DNA of 64,000 nt from Dermanyssus gallinae (taxonomy: Eukaryota; Arthropoda; Arachnida; Mesostigmata; Dermanyssidae): contig QVRM01002797.1 in NCBI GenBank assembly GCA_003439945.1, forward strand, positions 1 to 64,000, written 5' to 3'. The position numbers and the translations under genes are program-made. The notes below the pieces were generated by a model. It had not been told where the DNA came from, made no database searches, and was given only the letters and a program-made list of their open reading frames with translations. This document shows positions 34,401 to 45,725 of this stretch, piece after piece; position 1 is the first letter of the stretch; every line of letters starts with the position of its first letter.

Positions 34401-36733
34401 TACTCCTCACACCATGGGGATATGAATACTGCATTAATATGTACGTGGCCCTAAATGAATGCACACATCTGCAAAAGTCTTTAAGCAAATGGCAAGCTAA
34501 TATGTGGATCAGCATGGAGTCAAAACAAAAGTTTGAACCTATAGGGAATACATTTTACCTATTTCCTAAATCATAAACTCCCGATATCACTAATTGCTTG
34601 GCACTAAGTCTACTTAGCAACTTACTTACCCCATGTACTAAGTGAAAGTCGCAGAAAGTGCAAACAGTCGTAAAATATGCGAGCATATGGTAGCGCAATA
34701 TTCACATATAAATGATGTGATCACCACAATTTTGTATTCTCAAAAAATAGCAATATCAGTACGTGAGTTGCATAAGCCTCCATTTCGTAACAGAAAACAG
34801 TAATATACGAGCAAGGCGCAAATGCTTCAATCAAGACGCAATGTACGCGTATTCCGGTCATTAATTAAATGATCATGATTAGCTACAGAATTGCACCCAG
34901 GCATTTAGATACGGCAAAGATAATATTTCCATAAAAGCCACAGATCAAATATAGGCATTAGCTTGTTTAGACGTTACGCACGACACATAAGGACAAAAGC
35001 AGCACTCAGATTCTGCGGTTTCTTACCTCAAGTAAAGAGCAGGAAACCTCGAGAAGATCCTTCATCACGGCCTCGGCAACATCCACTCCAACCAACAGGT
35101 CCAGGACGTCGATTCCTGCAGCAACAATTCGGCATACGTTCGGTATGTGCAACTTCCGCTCAATGTTGATATGCCTTATACCGTAGAAAACCCGTTAACT
35201 TCAACGTTGGACCTGAGACATAACCGCTTCTAACTTACTTATTTGAATAGTCCATAGCGTTACGTCTCAGAAAGATAACTCTTATATCAGTCCATATTTG
35301 GTCCGATTTATTTTTAGTTCAATTTATTTGAGAAAAAAAGCCTAGTTTTTACGAAAAAAATGACTTTAAATCTCTGGCGCTCATACATGCAAACCAAACA
35401 TCAAAACAGCAATAATTAATAGGATAGCTAGCGAATGCTAATTGAAAACGACAATGCATGAACTTACCAAGGTCGAGGGTGCGTGCTTTCGCATAGACGC
35501 CCTGTACCAAGGCTGCCAGCGTCTGGTAGGCGTGCACCATACGTAGTCGAGTATCAGATCGTACAAGCGTGGCAACGCATTCGAAGAATATGCGATTCAA
35601 CACAGGCTATTCAAACATATAAAATACGCAGCAGAAAAACCTAGTAAGCTCCCAGTAGCATTAGTTCTCACTCACATGAAATGTTCATAGCGGAGAAGTA
35701 CGATTTAAAGACAATCTTAAATTTAAAAAAAAAAACTCATATTGACTGATATGTCTTGCGTGCGGCGGTCTGTCAAAAAAATACGCCTAGATCCCCAATC
35801 CAAATTTCGTTTGTTGTTCCCAACCACCAGGCTGGTTCGGAGACTACCGTAAACTGAGATGCACTGTCGACGTCTGATTGCACAAAACAATCCCAAGCAT
35901 GGCTCAACCAGCCACTATTCTCACGTATAAGTTTTTTTTTAAATAATTAAAATAGTTTTTTTTTTACTTTTTAGTTATTAACATTCCATAAGTCCCACGG
36001 CCGAGGTCTTCCTGTGGAATTAGATGAAAATACGTATCTGCCGTATTCTGCGGCGTTCGCATTTTCTAAAGACGGTTGCAGTACCGATACCTTACCTTCA
36101 ATTGAAGCAGCTTTTCGGGTTTCATGGCGTCGAATTCTCGAGCGATGTAATCCACATTCACCTGCAAGTTAGCATACGTACTAGCAGTAATTGACTTGTT
36201 CTTAATTTTGAGCAGGCCATGCTTGACGATCCCACCAACGACATAAATTCGGCTATGCTACGCTGTCACAACGTAGGCACCCGAATGAACTAGTTCCAAA
36301 TCAAACTTTCAGATTTAATTTTTTCGCAGGAAACGTTTCACAGTTGGTAGTTTGTGACTGAACGTTTCAAAAACCACCGGAGCATTGTCCATGAACCGAG
36401 AACGCTTTGCAAACAAAATACTCATTGACAGCACGGCGCAAGATATTATTGCTGACGCTGTTGTCACGTCTATCTGCTCCATCGTGTATAATATTTCGAC
36501 GGCATGTGATGTAACAATTCCATGACAACGACACGTACCTTTAACAGAAAGAGTTCGTCCCAAAAATTCTCGTTGTAGCTCCATGGCTCTTCTCCCTCGA
36601 GCAAGAGACTCTCGTAGATCTGCACGAATTTCTCCTTAAGCGGCAACCGGGTGCCCTTCGCCGACATCGCATCAGCACTTCCACCACGAATTTTGTCACT
36701 GCGTATTTGCCTACTGAACGAGTCTTCAACCAT
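24485..36733 (-). CDS. ARMH3: ARMH3-like armadillo-like helical protein, complete gene in 18 coding exons
   Basis: Exons from 5' to 3' on the minus strand: 36733-36539, 36161-36096, 35606-35468, 35115-35027, 34311-34252, 33812-33693, 32584-32486, 31799-31551, 31372-31280, 30972-30838, 30341-30227, 29884-29778, 29003-28852, 28056-27930, 26744-26570, 25891-25656, 25253-25180, 24620-24485. Every intron is GT-AG, phases agree, and the total is 2367 bases (788 residues plus TAA); human ARMH3, as I recall it, has about 690. The ATG at 36733 follows an in-frame TGA. Conserved blocks, as I know the family: [11 protein letters not shown] (end of exon 1), [15 protein letters not shown] (exon 7), [10 protein letters not shown] (exon 9), [12 protein letters not shown] (exon 12), [15 protein letters not shown] (exon 14), FITYGDTFL and [13 protein letters not shown] (exon 15), [11 protein letters not shown] (exon 16). 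The C-terminal third is the ARMH3_C/DUF1741 region. In vertebrates the protein acts at the Golgi with PI4KB and GBF1; the same role here is inferred. Extra length lies mainly in exon 8 (Gly/Ser/Ala-rich) and early exon 16 (Thr/Gly-rich). Confidence 0.95.
25555..25597. repeat. (TA)n microsatellite in ARMH3 intron 16
   Basis: About 43 bases of uninterrupted TA, some 60 bases from the splice donor at 25655. Confidence 0.95.
27100..27830. other. GC-rich, coding-like patch inside ARMH3 intron 14, probable transposon relic
   Basis: The patch is richer in GC than the flanking intron and has open frames on both strands (138 codons on the minus strand at 27113-27529; 62-69 codons on the plus). The plus strand reads as an Arg/Ala/Glu-rich, gag-like sequence broken by stops. 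I cannot assign it. It accounts for most of the unusually long intron 14 (26745-27929). Confidence 0.35.
28453..28680. repeat. Perfect tandem duplication, 115-bp unit, ARMH3 intron 13
   Basis: The block starting ACATATATGTTTGACCAG at 28453 is repeated from 28568 with no mismatch that I can see over 113 bases. The absence of divergence in an intron points to a recent duplication or an assembly artefact. Confidence 0.95.
29392..29427. repeat. (TA)n microsatellite in ARMH3 intron 12
   Basis: About 36 bases of TA. Confidence 0.95.
29920..29986. repeat. Composite (TC)n(TA)n(T)n tract in ARMH3 intron 11
   Basis: CT/TC repeats pass into TA repeats and then a T run. On the gene's strand this reads A-run, TA, GA. 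Confidence 0.9.
30805..30830. repeat. (TA)n tract in ARMH3 intron 10
   Basis: A slightly interrupted TA tract just inside the donor of the exon at 30838. Confidence 0.9.
31412..31449. repeat. (TA)n microsatellite in ARMH3 intron 8
   Basis: About 38 bases of TA in a 178-base intron, so it makes up a fifth of that intron. Confidence 0.95.
34018..34190 (+). mobile_element. tRNA-derived SINE in ARMH3 intron 5
   Basis: A polymerase III A box TGGCGTAGTGG (34022-34032) and B box GGTTCGAGCC (34080-34089) have tRNA-like spacing, and the part between them includes CTCGCAA, an anticodon-loop-like sequence. The tRNA-like head is followed by a non-tRNA body containing CGTGGACGTTAAATCTTGG. It lies antisense to ARMH3. 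The head does not fold into an intact tRNA, so it is not annotated as a tRNA gene. tRNA-headed SINEs of this kind are common in arthropods. Confidence 0.75.
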
Positions 36734-36780
36734 AACAAATAGATATTGCAATCATATTTATATTAAGCGTGTTTATATAA

Positions 36781-36782
36781 AA

Positions 36783-36832
<50 letters not shown>
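36781..36832. repeat. A-run plus (TA)n just upstream of the ARMH3 start codon
   Basis: About 10 A followed by about 42 bases of TA, 50 bases upstream of the ATG at 36733. Confidence 0.95.
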
Positions 36833-37309
36833 CGAAAACAAATATAAAAACAATATACTAGTACAACGCGCAATGCTTAACAACAAAGAGATCGGACAAA
36901 TAAGTTAGCTCTTAAAAAACTCTTTAAAAATGCTTGATTCGAGACTGAGTTCCAGCTGGCTAAAATTCGATAAGAAGAAATGCATTTTGGTGTGTCTATT
37001 GTCAATTGCCTATTAACTAGCGTCAGGCAGTGATATATAAACATATGATGACACCGCACTCACCAGCTGATTTAGCGCTCAGACGCTGGTGGCATGGATC
37101 AAAGTGATTTCACGAACACAAATTGAAACATATTGGCGCACAATAAACACAATAAGCTTCACCGTTCTTCTGGGCTGTCCGAATTAATCTAACTTATTTA
37201 TATAGGTATTTAATTTACGTGCACAAGTGGCATGTGGTATAAATAGAGCAACACAGGATCAGTAGTTACGTAGGCACAACATTAAATCGCCACTGCACCG
37301 TCTTTTATT
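36833..37309. other. AT-rich DNA between ARMH3 and its presumed promoter
   Basis: No coding sequence seen; possibly a 5' UTR intron of ARMH3. Confidence 0.35.
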
Positions 37310-37440
37310 TCTTTACTGTGTTCGGTGGCGGCGACAGCTCCGAAGTTGACATCGGTTTATTTACATGTGCGCCGCTGTGCATTGTGATTTTTAGCTGTCG
37401 TTGTCGTCGGAGCTGCCGCGGGCGATCCGCGGGTATCTTA
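37310..37440 (-). promoter_or_regulatory. Candidate ARMH3 promoter / 5' UTR island
   Basis: A GC- and CpG-rich block stands out from AT-rich surroundings about 600 bp upstream of the ARMH3 start codon. It contains inverted copies of an AGCTCCGA-type motif. No TATA box is obvious. Between it and the ATG lie a (TA)n array and AT-rich DNA, so an untranslated first exon here with an intron before 36733 would make sense. This is inferred from composition and position only. Confidence 0.3.
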
Positions 37441-38007
37441 TTTTGCTCATTGTGATGATAGATCGTTCATTCGGATCACATTTGAACTTAATTATTTTCT
37501 ACATTTTGTTGATTGTGCTTGAATCTAGAACAAGGGGCTACCATTAAGCTCATAGTCCAACCGCATTGCGGCTTAAATGTGATCTGAATTCGATTATTGA
37601 CTAGCGGCCGACAGAGAGGTAATGGGTGGTTAGAAGCCTATGCTATTTCAGCGACACGTTCTTGATAATGCAAATATACAATATATCATCATCATCAGAT
37701 TGTTTTATTGACATGCTCTTTCACAGGCAATCTGTCACAATTTATTTCAAAGTCATATTTCATTAAAGATACCTATCGTTGTAGCACCTGCATCTATCAA
37801 GTGTAATCACAATATTATACACACACAAACCTATATGATCTTTTTTCTTTTTCTGTATACCCATTGTATACCCATATCATAGGGTAATTTCATGTTGCAC
37901 AATGTCGACAATTGACTGATTTAAAAACTAAGAACAATTGTTTTCTGCATTTAGTTCCTTGGTCAAACGTCTTTTCTTTCGTTTTTTTGAGGTTCGGGGA
38001 AAATGCT

Positions 38008-38785
38008 TTATGCACACCCAGCGCAGATATCACTGTCCGGGCGTGTAGAAGCGCGTAGGTAATGTGGGACTCCCCGATGGCATGAGGTTACCCAGTAAAA
38101 AACCTTAATTCTCACATTTACCCGCCCAGATTCGGTTCTGTTTGCTAGTTCTTCAAGGCCCTGGGGAGGGGGACAAACGTCTTCTAAAACGCCGACCCGC
38201 TCCGAATTTCGAAGGTCCTGCGAGAGCTCGTTCCATACTTTTGGCAGCATGCAGGCTAGAAAATGCTACCTTGAGGTCAACTTGAATCTAGGAACCCTGA
38301 GTTGGCCCTCATATCGCTGAGACCTGAAGGGGGTCAATTGGAATTCGATTTCGCAATCTGGAGGTAGTTTGCGTTTAACGACCTTATGGGCAAGCACGGC
38401 TAAATTCATTTGTGCCAGCTGATCGAGTTTGAGTAGTCCGCGTCTGCCGTACAGCGTCGTCCCGACGAGACAGACCATTAATGGCTCGCACCGCATTGTT
38501 CTGGATCACCCGTAACGAGTGCAGGGTTCCCGAGTAGGTTGCGCCCCATATAGTGATTCCGTAAGTGAGAATCGATTCCAGGACCGCCCTGTATACAAGG
38601 TCCAGAACAACGCGGGAGACCTTGGCCTTTCTCAGACGGGCCAGCGATGCCACCACAGCACAGCAGACCCTGAAGCTCGACCGAACGTGACTTTCCAATT
38701 TCATGTTCTCATGAAGCGTAATACCGAGACATTTTACTTTTCTACTGAGGGGAGCAGCTGCGTCGCCCACTTGGAGGTCGCCCAC
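38008..38785 (-). pseudogene. C-terminal region of the same LINE ORF2
   Basis: Frame 38785-38384 shows the usual post-RT order: KCLGITLHENMKLESHV, LDLVYRAVLESILTYGITIW, then LRVIQNNAVRAI. Frames 38496-38266 and 38250-38008 continue with RRGLLKLDQL and PKVWNELSQDLRN, the typical end of jockey/CR1 ORF2. Two frame changes interrupt it. Confidence 0.75.
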
Positions 38786-39740
38786 TTACCCGTGTCCAGT
38801 TTCAGACTCGATGCCCGCTGATGTGTGTGAAACAAGACGAGTTTCGTCGTAGTCGGACTTACGACAAGGTCAAACCGTTTAAAATATGAAATTGCCGTTT
38901 CGATACCGGTCTCCACATGCCTAAGATTAACTTGACCGTTTGAGAGCTGAGCAGGTGAGATGCGGAACAGCAGACTTGTATCATCCGCATATACCACTGG
39001 TCGACACTCTATATTTTTTTCAATGCCACGCAAGACGAAATGTATGTAGATTATGAAGATGAAGGGGCCAAATTTTGACCCCTGGGGAGTCCCGATCGAG
39101 ACAGTCCTTCACGCCCCCCCCCCCCCCCCCCCAGGAACTCAAGCTTCCCATCGACACAAACTGCTTACGTCCGCAACCCATTTCGCGCAGCATCTTAAAA
39201 AATATAGAGTGGTCAAGACAGTCAAATGTCTTCGCTACGTCAAGGAATGCGCCGAGACATATTTTCACGTCTTCAGCAGCTTTGACTATTTCCCACCATA
39301 TATGGTTTGAGCCAACTGCTGATCGAGACTCCCTGAAACCAAATTGGTTCTTAGAAAGAAAATTGGTTGCGTTAAGGTATTCCTCAAGCTGCTTCTTGAT
39401 AAGTCTCTCGAAGACCTTAGATATAAATGACACCAGCGATATCGGTCGATAGTTTCCAGGTTGGTTCTTATCGCCCCTGCCTTTTTTATAGCGGGATTAC
39501 CGCTGATGTCTTTACACGTTCTGGGAACACTCCGGTCCTGATCGACATGTTGAAGATCGCAGATGGCCTGATGACGCGTCGATTAGCATCAACTGTAATC
39601 GACCAGGTACGTTTCCCACGGCTTCAAATAGATCCGACTTCACACCTTTTGCAGCGCAATGCAGCTCCTGAGCTGTGATATCACTAAAGGAAAATGCATT
39701 GGGCTCGGAGCACCATATGCCGGAAATGGCGTCATACATC
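38734..39740 (-). pseudogene. Reverse transcriptase of the jockey/CR1-like LINE, broken
   Basis: Frame 39433-39020 has FISKVFERLIKKQLEEYL, FLSKNQFGFRESRSA and the catalytic Asp block GAFLDVAKTFDCLDHS. Frame 39033-38734 has the second catalytic box VVYADDTSLLFRI. The expected PQGSVLGP step between them has decayed around the C-run at 39112-39132. Motif spacing is that of the jockey/CR1 group. Confidence 0.8.
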
Positions 39741-41527
39741 AGAGTTTTTCTAGGAGCATCTTCCTATAATTTGCCTGCCACCGCTGCAGCGTTGCCCTGT
39801 CATCTACGGTTTGTTTGTAAAGCCACCGACGACGTGCTCTGTCAACCACACGTCTTGGCTCAGCCAGTTTATGACCAAACCAAGGAGCACGATTTACCTT
39901 TTTGGAGCCCTACGCTGTCTTAACGGGAAACTTTGTGTACAGGTGTCGAAGCTCCCTATTGTACGATTTGTGAGCCTCATTGAGGCTATCTCAGGCAAGA
40001 ACTGAGAACCAGTCCACCCTGGAGACACCGTCCTCAAAACGCCCTAGGCCCTCATTATTGAGCTTTCGGTAGCCAGGACAAGCCTCAGGTTTTGCCACAA
40101 ACTGTGACAATGATGCCGTGCTCCTTGCCAACATGATTCTTTCTGAGCAGTGGTCGGAAAAGACCGTATCAGCAACGAATAGAGTAATCTGTAGATATCG
40201 TTCCCAGTTTGCAATAAAGACGTGATCAATGCACGAGCCCAAAGAGACAGCATTGGACCTGAGGTTTGGACGTGTTATCATATTGACTGCATACTCAAAA
40301 CCCTTGCTGGCAAGAGCAGTACAATATACAACAGAGATAGGGTCCTCTTCTAGTGTGTCAAGGCCTCTCCCTCCACGCAGGCCTGCATGCAGATATGGAA
40401 TTGTAGCCCTGTAAATTGTAAAGAAGTTTGTCAGCCTCCGCAAACTAAGTTTCTCTCACTACGACAACATCCCAATCAACGTGCGAGCCGTTCATAAGGG
40501 CTATGAGGTCATCGAACCTCGTCCCAGAAGGGAGGTCCCTTGCGTTCACATGTAGACCTGCAAAACTCGTCAAGCGGCACTAATCTACAGAGACGGGATA
40601 CCTCCAAAAGCTCAACGTCCTCAGGCAGTTTGGTCATCGTATTGCGAGGTGTGCCTGATACCGACGGGTCCTACCGGCGGCAAGCCCTCAGCGCTTGTCT
40701 GCCTACGGCCCCGGTAGTCCGCATAGCAAGGACGCACCCTGAGCCCGTTCTCTCCCCAATAACCATGGGATCTCAGTCGTCCAACGTCAGCAGCAGGGAC
40801 CTGGACTTTAAAAGAGCAGTATATCTGCTCTTCCCCATGCCCACTCAGCTGCCAGCATCGGGCATCCGGAAACCCCAGCGATTTGAAAAACCCGCGGAGG
40901 TTTGTGAGGGAGTACCCGGGTCTGCAACCACCAGGGTATACTAGGCAGTTTCAGGGGCGTCCTCTCTGTAGCGTTTCCTCCGGACCGTCTCGTATGGGGT
41001 AGTCGCACCAGGCAAGCCGCCGGCCTTCCCATCTGGCGGGACTACAATGTCCGGCTTGTGCTCCTCTTGAGATAGTAGGTCGCTCGTCTCCGTAGACTCT
41101 TCTTCCACTGTATGTATCTGGTTGCTGCCGTTCATCTTCTTTGTCTCCTTACTTCTTACGTTTTTCTTCTTCTATTTGTTTTTCCTTGCCTTCTCGCCAT
41201 TGCCGATCCCCTTTTCACCCTCGCCTACAGCAGCGCCCGTAGCAGCAGGAGCAGTGGTACCCAAAGCAACAGCGGCAACAGGAGCCTCAACAACAACGGC
41301 AACAGAAACCTCGGCAACCGTGACAACCGCACCTTCAGAGCTAGCAGGGCCGGCCGCATCGGCTGGGGTGGCATCGTTTTCGACGTGCTCCGCCGATAAG
41401 CCCAATCGTGGAATCAGCTGGGCTACCTGTAGCTTGAGATGGCTGATGGCAAAATGGTTTTTTCCGACGCCAGCGTTCTCAGCGCTTCCACCTCCGCATA
41501 CCGGCCTCTGTCACACTCCACTTCTGC

Positions 41528-41974
41528 CTACTTATAACAGTTTCTACAGACGAAATCCGTGATAACCTCGCCAGGTCTCGTCGGCGCAATCGTTGCGCTG
41601 CAGACTCGACATCGGTGCGGTTTGATAAGGTAGACCGCAACGTTCGTCTCCTCAATACCGTGGCCTGTCGTGCCACTTTCGCCCTCCGTTAGCTGCAACC
41701 GGGAGTCCAACATACTCTCATCATGCTCAGACCAGCGCGTCGCTGACGCTTTGGGCGTGAGGCGTAGTTGCAGGCTGCGCCGGTCTCTGATAATTGTCAG
41801 TGGCGTATGCAGTGTCCAACGCCAGTGCGACTTGGGCGCTGCCGGCGTCTGTAGAGGCAGCCGGTTTCCACAGTCCATCGTTTCAGCCGTCACCACCTCC
41901 GCTTTCTTTCTTTTCTGTCTGCCCACTCTGCAGCGACCTCCAGTTGTCTCCAGCCGCTTACGTTCACCGTGCAA
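41528..41974 (-). pseudogene. ORF1-like frame of the jockey/CR1-like LINE
   Basis: A 148-codon frame with a basic N terminus (KRLETTGGRCRVGRQKRKK), a helical charged middle, and a terminal cysteine motif of two CX2C pairs 18 residues apart (CRVC...CRNC) that could bind zinc. It lies upstream of the endonuclease, where ORF1 is expected. A second basic, Ala/Thr-rich stretch follows at 41405-41172. Assignment rests on position. Confidence 0.45.
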
Positions 41975-42010
41975 AGGCCCTCGCCAGAGTTCTTAAGGGG
42001 GGGGGGGGAC

Positions 42011-42300
42011 TCTATACTAGAGAATCTATGTCCAATATTTGGACTAGGTGAACTAGAAGAATCGATTAGCTAGGTGGACTTGCCTCAGCGGCCTCTTCCA
42101 CTCATCCCGTCCGGATGCCTAGGCCACTTAGTCCAAAATGGACTAGAATGACCGGACTAGGCTAGCTGGATTGGGCTTGAGCTGCGGATCAGAGCGGTGG
42201 GTCGCACTCCTGTGCTTTTGCTGATTAGTAGGCTCAGGGCGGGCGGACTAGAACGGACTAGCGTGCCGTTCAGTTGGCTGATCTTGGTATTGACCGTGTC
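42011..42300. repeat. GGACTAG-rich irregular repeat
   Basis: The heptamer GGACTAG and close variants (TGGACTAG, CGGACTAG, GAACTAG) recur about ten times over 290 bases with no fixed period. No coding sequence. Confidence 0.55.
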
Positions 42301-43379
42301 GCTTCATACTTACATACAAACATCAAACTTACATACAAACATCAACTGTCTAAGAAAAGTGCGTTTTTTATGTGAAATTATTGATTACAGAAGTGAGGTT
42401 TCGGTCCGCTATGAGCCTAGAAATCTGTAGGACTAAACCGTAGGTTGTCAGAAGCACAATCTTCTGAAAGAGTGGCCCGTTCAAAGCGCATTTATGTGCG
42501 AGCATTTTCGAAGTATTCTTTGGCAATTCCAACGCTCGTTTTATATATGCCTTGACAGCATTATCGTACCATCGGAACGACATTTACTCAGAGGTGTTCA
42601 GCTTAAGATTTATGCCGTAATCAGCTTGAGTGTAAGAGGGCCTGGTCCTCCCATTGTCTCGAAAACCAACGAACAAAATGTGTGCGAATAACCAACGCTA
42701 GAGTATTTTCTGCATTGGTTAGCCTCTGCTCACCTGGAAGCATAACCCGCTCTGTCCGCACCTGCACCGACAATTGAAGAAGTTAATGAGTCGATTACAG
42801 TTACGTTTCAAACAAGCATGCGGCCACGGTCAACCGCGTGAGACCCCTGCGTCCCTGGATAGACCCAGAGGTTCCAGTATACACGGAAAGCTAGCAGATT
42901 TCAGGCCTTAAGAGAAAGTGCCACTTAAAGCCGAGTAACGTGCTCGTCGGCCTGCATGCAAGGCGCGCGACAGCCCATGATGGGTCAACGCGCTCACAAG
43001 ATCGTCACAACGACATCGGTTCAGTCCTGTACGTATGCGAGTCGTCTCGTCATCTAAGGAGTCCCAACTTACAGGGTACAGCATTTAACCGAGTTCCCGC
43101 CTCTTGGCTGCTAACTCTATCAATCAGGCTTGCTAATCGCTGCTCTTGCAATGGGGCTGTCCAACTGCTCTAGTTGGCTCTATCATCGAGAGAGGCGTCA
43201 GCCTCTAAAGTTCAACGTTATAAATTTCCCACTTAGCAGGTTCAGGTCAACCTTGCCAACAACGCGACAGCTAGGAAGTAGGCCAAGATGGTCCGGTAAA
43301 TCTAATTGCTCAATTCCGTTGTGAGCTGTAACATATTGTGGCTTTCTCGATCTGCGTTCCATACAGCGTAGTACATATG

Positions 43380-43700
43380 ACCAACCCGGGTACCAAACGA
43401 GCAATGGATGACTCCGAACGTACGACGGGCGCATCTGGGTCCAACAGTGCCACGACAAAGAAGCAGCGCACATCTCCAAAGTGCCCTGTTTGCGGACGGA
43501 CTATCGCAAATGTATCATGGCGCCAAATAGAAGACGCCGCCACCCTATAGAGAAGACGCGGGAACTCACTAAATGCGCGGGCAATCTGTGAGTATATAAG
43601 GAGGCATGAGAATAATTGAGTCAGTAGTCGTTTGTTCGAGCCAGGCAGAAGACGTGTGTTGTTTGAGGGAGAGAATGGCGAACTCGTAACAGTTGCCGGC
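43380..43700 (+). other. Short frame with CPVCGR motif and TATA-like box, unassigned
   Basis: A plus-strand frame beginning near 43378 (MTNPGTKRAMDDSERTTG, later SPKCPVCGRTIANVSW) ends at 43550. It is followed by a TATATAAGG box at 43594-43602. The combination could be an LTR or LINE 5' region. I cannot place it in a family. Confidence 0.3.
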
Positions 43701-43704
43701 CGGT

Positions 43705-44080
43705 CATGGGGGTGGTTAGACACTACACTAATGTACTGCTCCCCTGTGTGGGAACCATACCAAAAAGGTTTCCTCAATAAGCTTGAGGGCATCCAACACA
43801 AATTTTTAAGGCGATTAAGATGGCGGTGCAACCTCGACAGGGATGCGATCGCCCTACCGCCAATCTCTGCCCTGTTTGTAAAACAAAATGTCTCTGCCCT
43901 CCGCATACTTCGAAAGGCAGGAATGATTGACAATTTTTTTGACATCCACTCTAACAGCCTACGTAGTGGTCACACTATTGTGCCAACGGACACCGCAAGT
44001 CTCTCAGTCGATAATAATATATTTGCCTGGCAAATAGCTCGAATGTACCAATTCGAATATCGTCCAGTTCTGTCGGGAGG
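43705..44080 (+). mobile_element. LINE ORF2 C-terminal fragment, plus strand
   Basis: The open frame reads LMYCSPVWEPYQKGFLNKLE, IQHKFLRRLRWRCNLDRD, ISALFVKQNVSALRILRKAG, which is the post-RT region of jockey/CR1-type ORF2. It breaks off at about 44080, next to minus-strand LINE sequence. A related fragment lies at 45860-46290. Confidence 0.65.
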
Positions 44081-44310
44081 CCTCCGCCCAGAACGCCGTC
44101 ATCCAGGTGCCAGACATTAAGGGGGGGAGGGCACAGTGAATCCACCAATTCCTTAATACACAAACGGAAAAGTAGAGGACCCAGGGGATCACGCTGCTGA
44201 TTGCGACAGCATAGCGTTTGGGATTAGCATTACCAGATGTGATGACTGACCACAGGCCAGATTCATTTGGTGAAACAGTAGGAATGCCCTCGATTTGACG
44301 GCTCAAAGAA

Positions 44311-45479
44311 AACAGTCTCTCCAGACGATGATAAATATAATAATAGCGATAATAAATTTATAAAGTGTTTCGGAAGTTCAGTTAGACTATCACCAGTCGT
44401 GCACTGCTACGGCTGTACCGCCAGGGCGTAGCGAATACTAGCTGGTGTTGGTCAAGAGTTGTTAAAATAGTATCTTCGTTATAGTGACAGCCAATTTTGG
44501 CCGCCAGTTGGTGAACGAGTGAGGAATAGGCAATTGGGCGTAATAAGCATTAAGTTTTTTTTATGCAAGCATCGGTGCTCGAAAAATGAGTGACATAATA
44601 ACAGAATGAACGCTAGCTCTTAGCTTAGTTTATTGTTAAATAATATAATTAATCTAATTAATAATGCAATCATTACAATTGATAATTTATCAATAAACAA
44701 ATAACAAAACCTTTGTACATTATTATATTAGTTCAAGAATGAAAAAATTACTTTCTAGTAATATTAATATATCAACTCTAACAAACAATAATCTGCAAAC
44801 AGAATGAACATTATTGCGAATTATATCCTAATAATTAATATAATTCTGAAAATGTAATGCAGCCTTCCTAGAGCCTCCTCGTTTACAGAAACGGTGTTGC
44901 TTGTTAATACAACTAGATCGCACTTCCGCTCAGTTCGGAGACTCTCAAATTATGCGTTTTGGCATCTCTAGTGCAGACAACCTGCCAGCCAGATGACCAC
45001 TAGATGACTACTACTGTAGATATTACATGTTACGTGGAAGACAACAGCCAAATGCGACGCACTCAATGCAATTCTGCATTTTAGCCGAGCAATAGACACT
45101 GAACTTGTCCACTTGATGGGTCGTCTGAGCCCGCTCGAAGCGCAAAGCATCATTAAGAGTCACTTGTTCTAACTAGATAATACTTCTGTACGTATCGCTT
45201 GCGTACTGCTAGATCAGAGACCAGAATGCGTTTCATGAACGGATGATTCGCGTCTTGCCCGACAAACTGCGGGACGCCGGACTCACAGAGTCGAGAAAGC
45301 GCTAGCTTCGACCTTGTTATTGTTTGCCCTGTCAGTAGTGACCGCTTCATGGCTGGTTTGAGCGTCTCATTGTTTAATCTTGAATCTTAAACAATTTGCA
45401 TCGGTACTAGCATTTGCCGCCTTAAAAAATACTATAAGCTTAGATTTAGAAGAAAAGAGTAGCTTAAAAAGTAGTGGGT
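44311..45479. other. AT-rich spacer, no gene seen
   Basis: Very AT-rich DNA at 44580-44860 and nothing recognisable. Confidence 0.4.
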
Positions 45480-45721
45480 GGGAAACTTATGGATGTCCCC
45501 AGTTAATTGATCTGTAACGGGTCCGGCCACTTTCCGTGATGGCCCATAGTACTGTTCTATGGAGATCTAGGCTATCAAAGAGTAAAGCTTGATGGGAAGG
45601 TGCGTCTAATGAGTATTGGTCTCAATGGACTATTATCCAACCGTTGGAGTCAAGTCCCACAGTGGTTGCGGCAGAGACTTGTAGCGTCAGTGCGAATCTG
45701 CACGTAAACCTTGTTGAAAAA

Positions 45722-45725
<4 letters not shown>
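45480..45725 (+). mobile_element. R1-like LINE 3' UTR fragment
   Basis: The sequence matches the tail at 54590-54830 in order: AATTGATCTG, GGCCACTT, ATAGT then TCTATGGAG, GGGTCTCAA-like, and ATCCAACCGTTGGAGTCAAGTCCCACA. It has no coding part and ends directly in a (TA)n array, as a short 5'-truncated LINE insertion would. Confidence 0.6.

Larger units (their letters stand above)
37686..42010 (-). mobile_element. Jockey/CR1-like LINE, nearly full length but decayed, minus strand
   Basis: On the minus strand the order is a basic ORF1 with a Cys pair motif (CRVCSATIAPTRPGEVITDFVC region near 41540-41610), an endonuclease end near 40050-40430 (IDHVFIANWERYLQI, then FSDHCSERI), an RT (39740-38735) and a C-terminal region ending with KVWNELSQDLRNS near 38240-38200. 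A TGATGATGATGA tail at 37697-37686 is a plausible 3' end. Stops and shifts break ORF2. A run of about 20 C at 39112-39132 sits inside the RT. Confidence 0.75.
42780..44310 (-). mobile_element. YLDD-group LINE fragment, minus strand, interrupted
   Basis: On the minus strand, 44240-44010 reads QQRDPLGPLLFRLCIKELV and NVWHLDDGVLGG, the RT core of a LINE group with a YLDDG box. The C-terminal block of the same group follows at 43110-42780 (DDETTRIRTGL, CRCDD, HHGLSRAL, then SFPCILEPLGLSRD). The part between holds unrelated plus-strand sequence (43390-44100), so the copy was interrupted or is two neighbouring pieces. The piece at 19798-20520 has the same C-terminal order. Confidence 0.65.

Noticed and set aside
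36733..36751. Upstream start of ARMH3 at 36751
   Set aside because: The codon there is TTG and the next upstream in-frame codon is TGA; the first ATG is at 36733.
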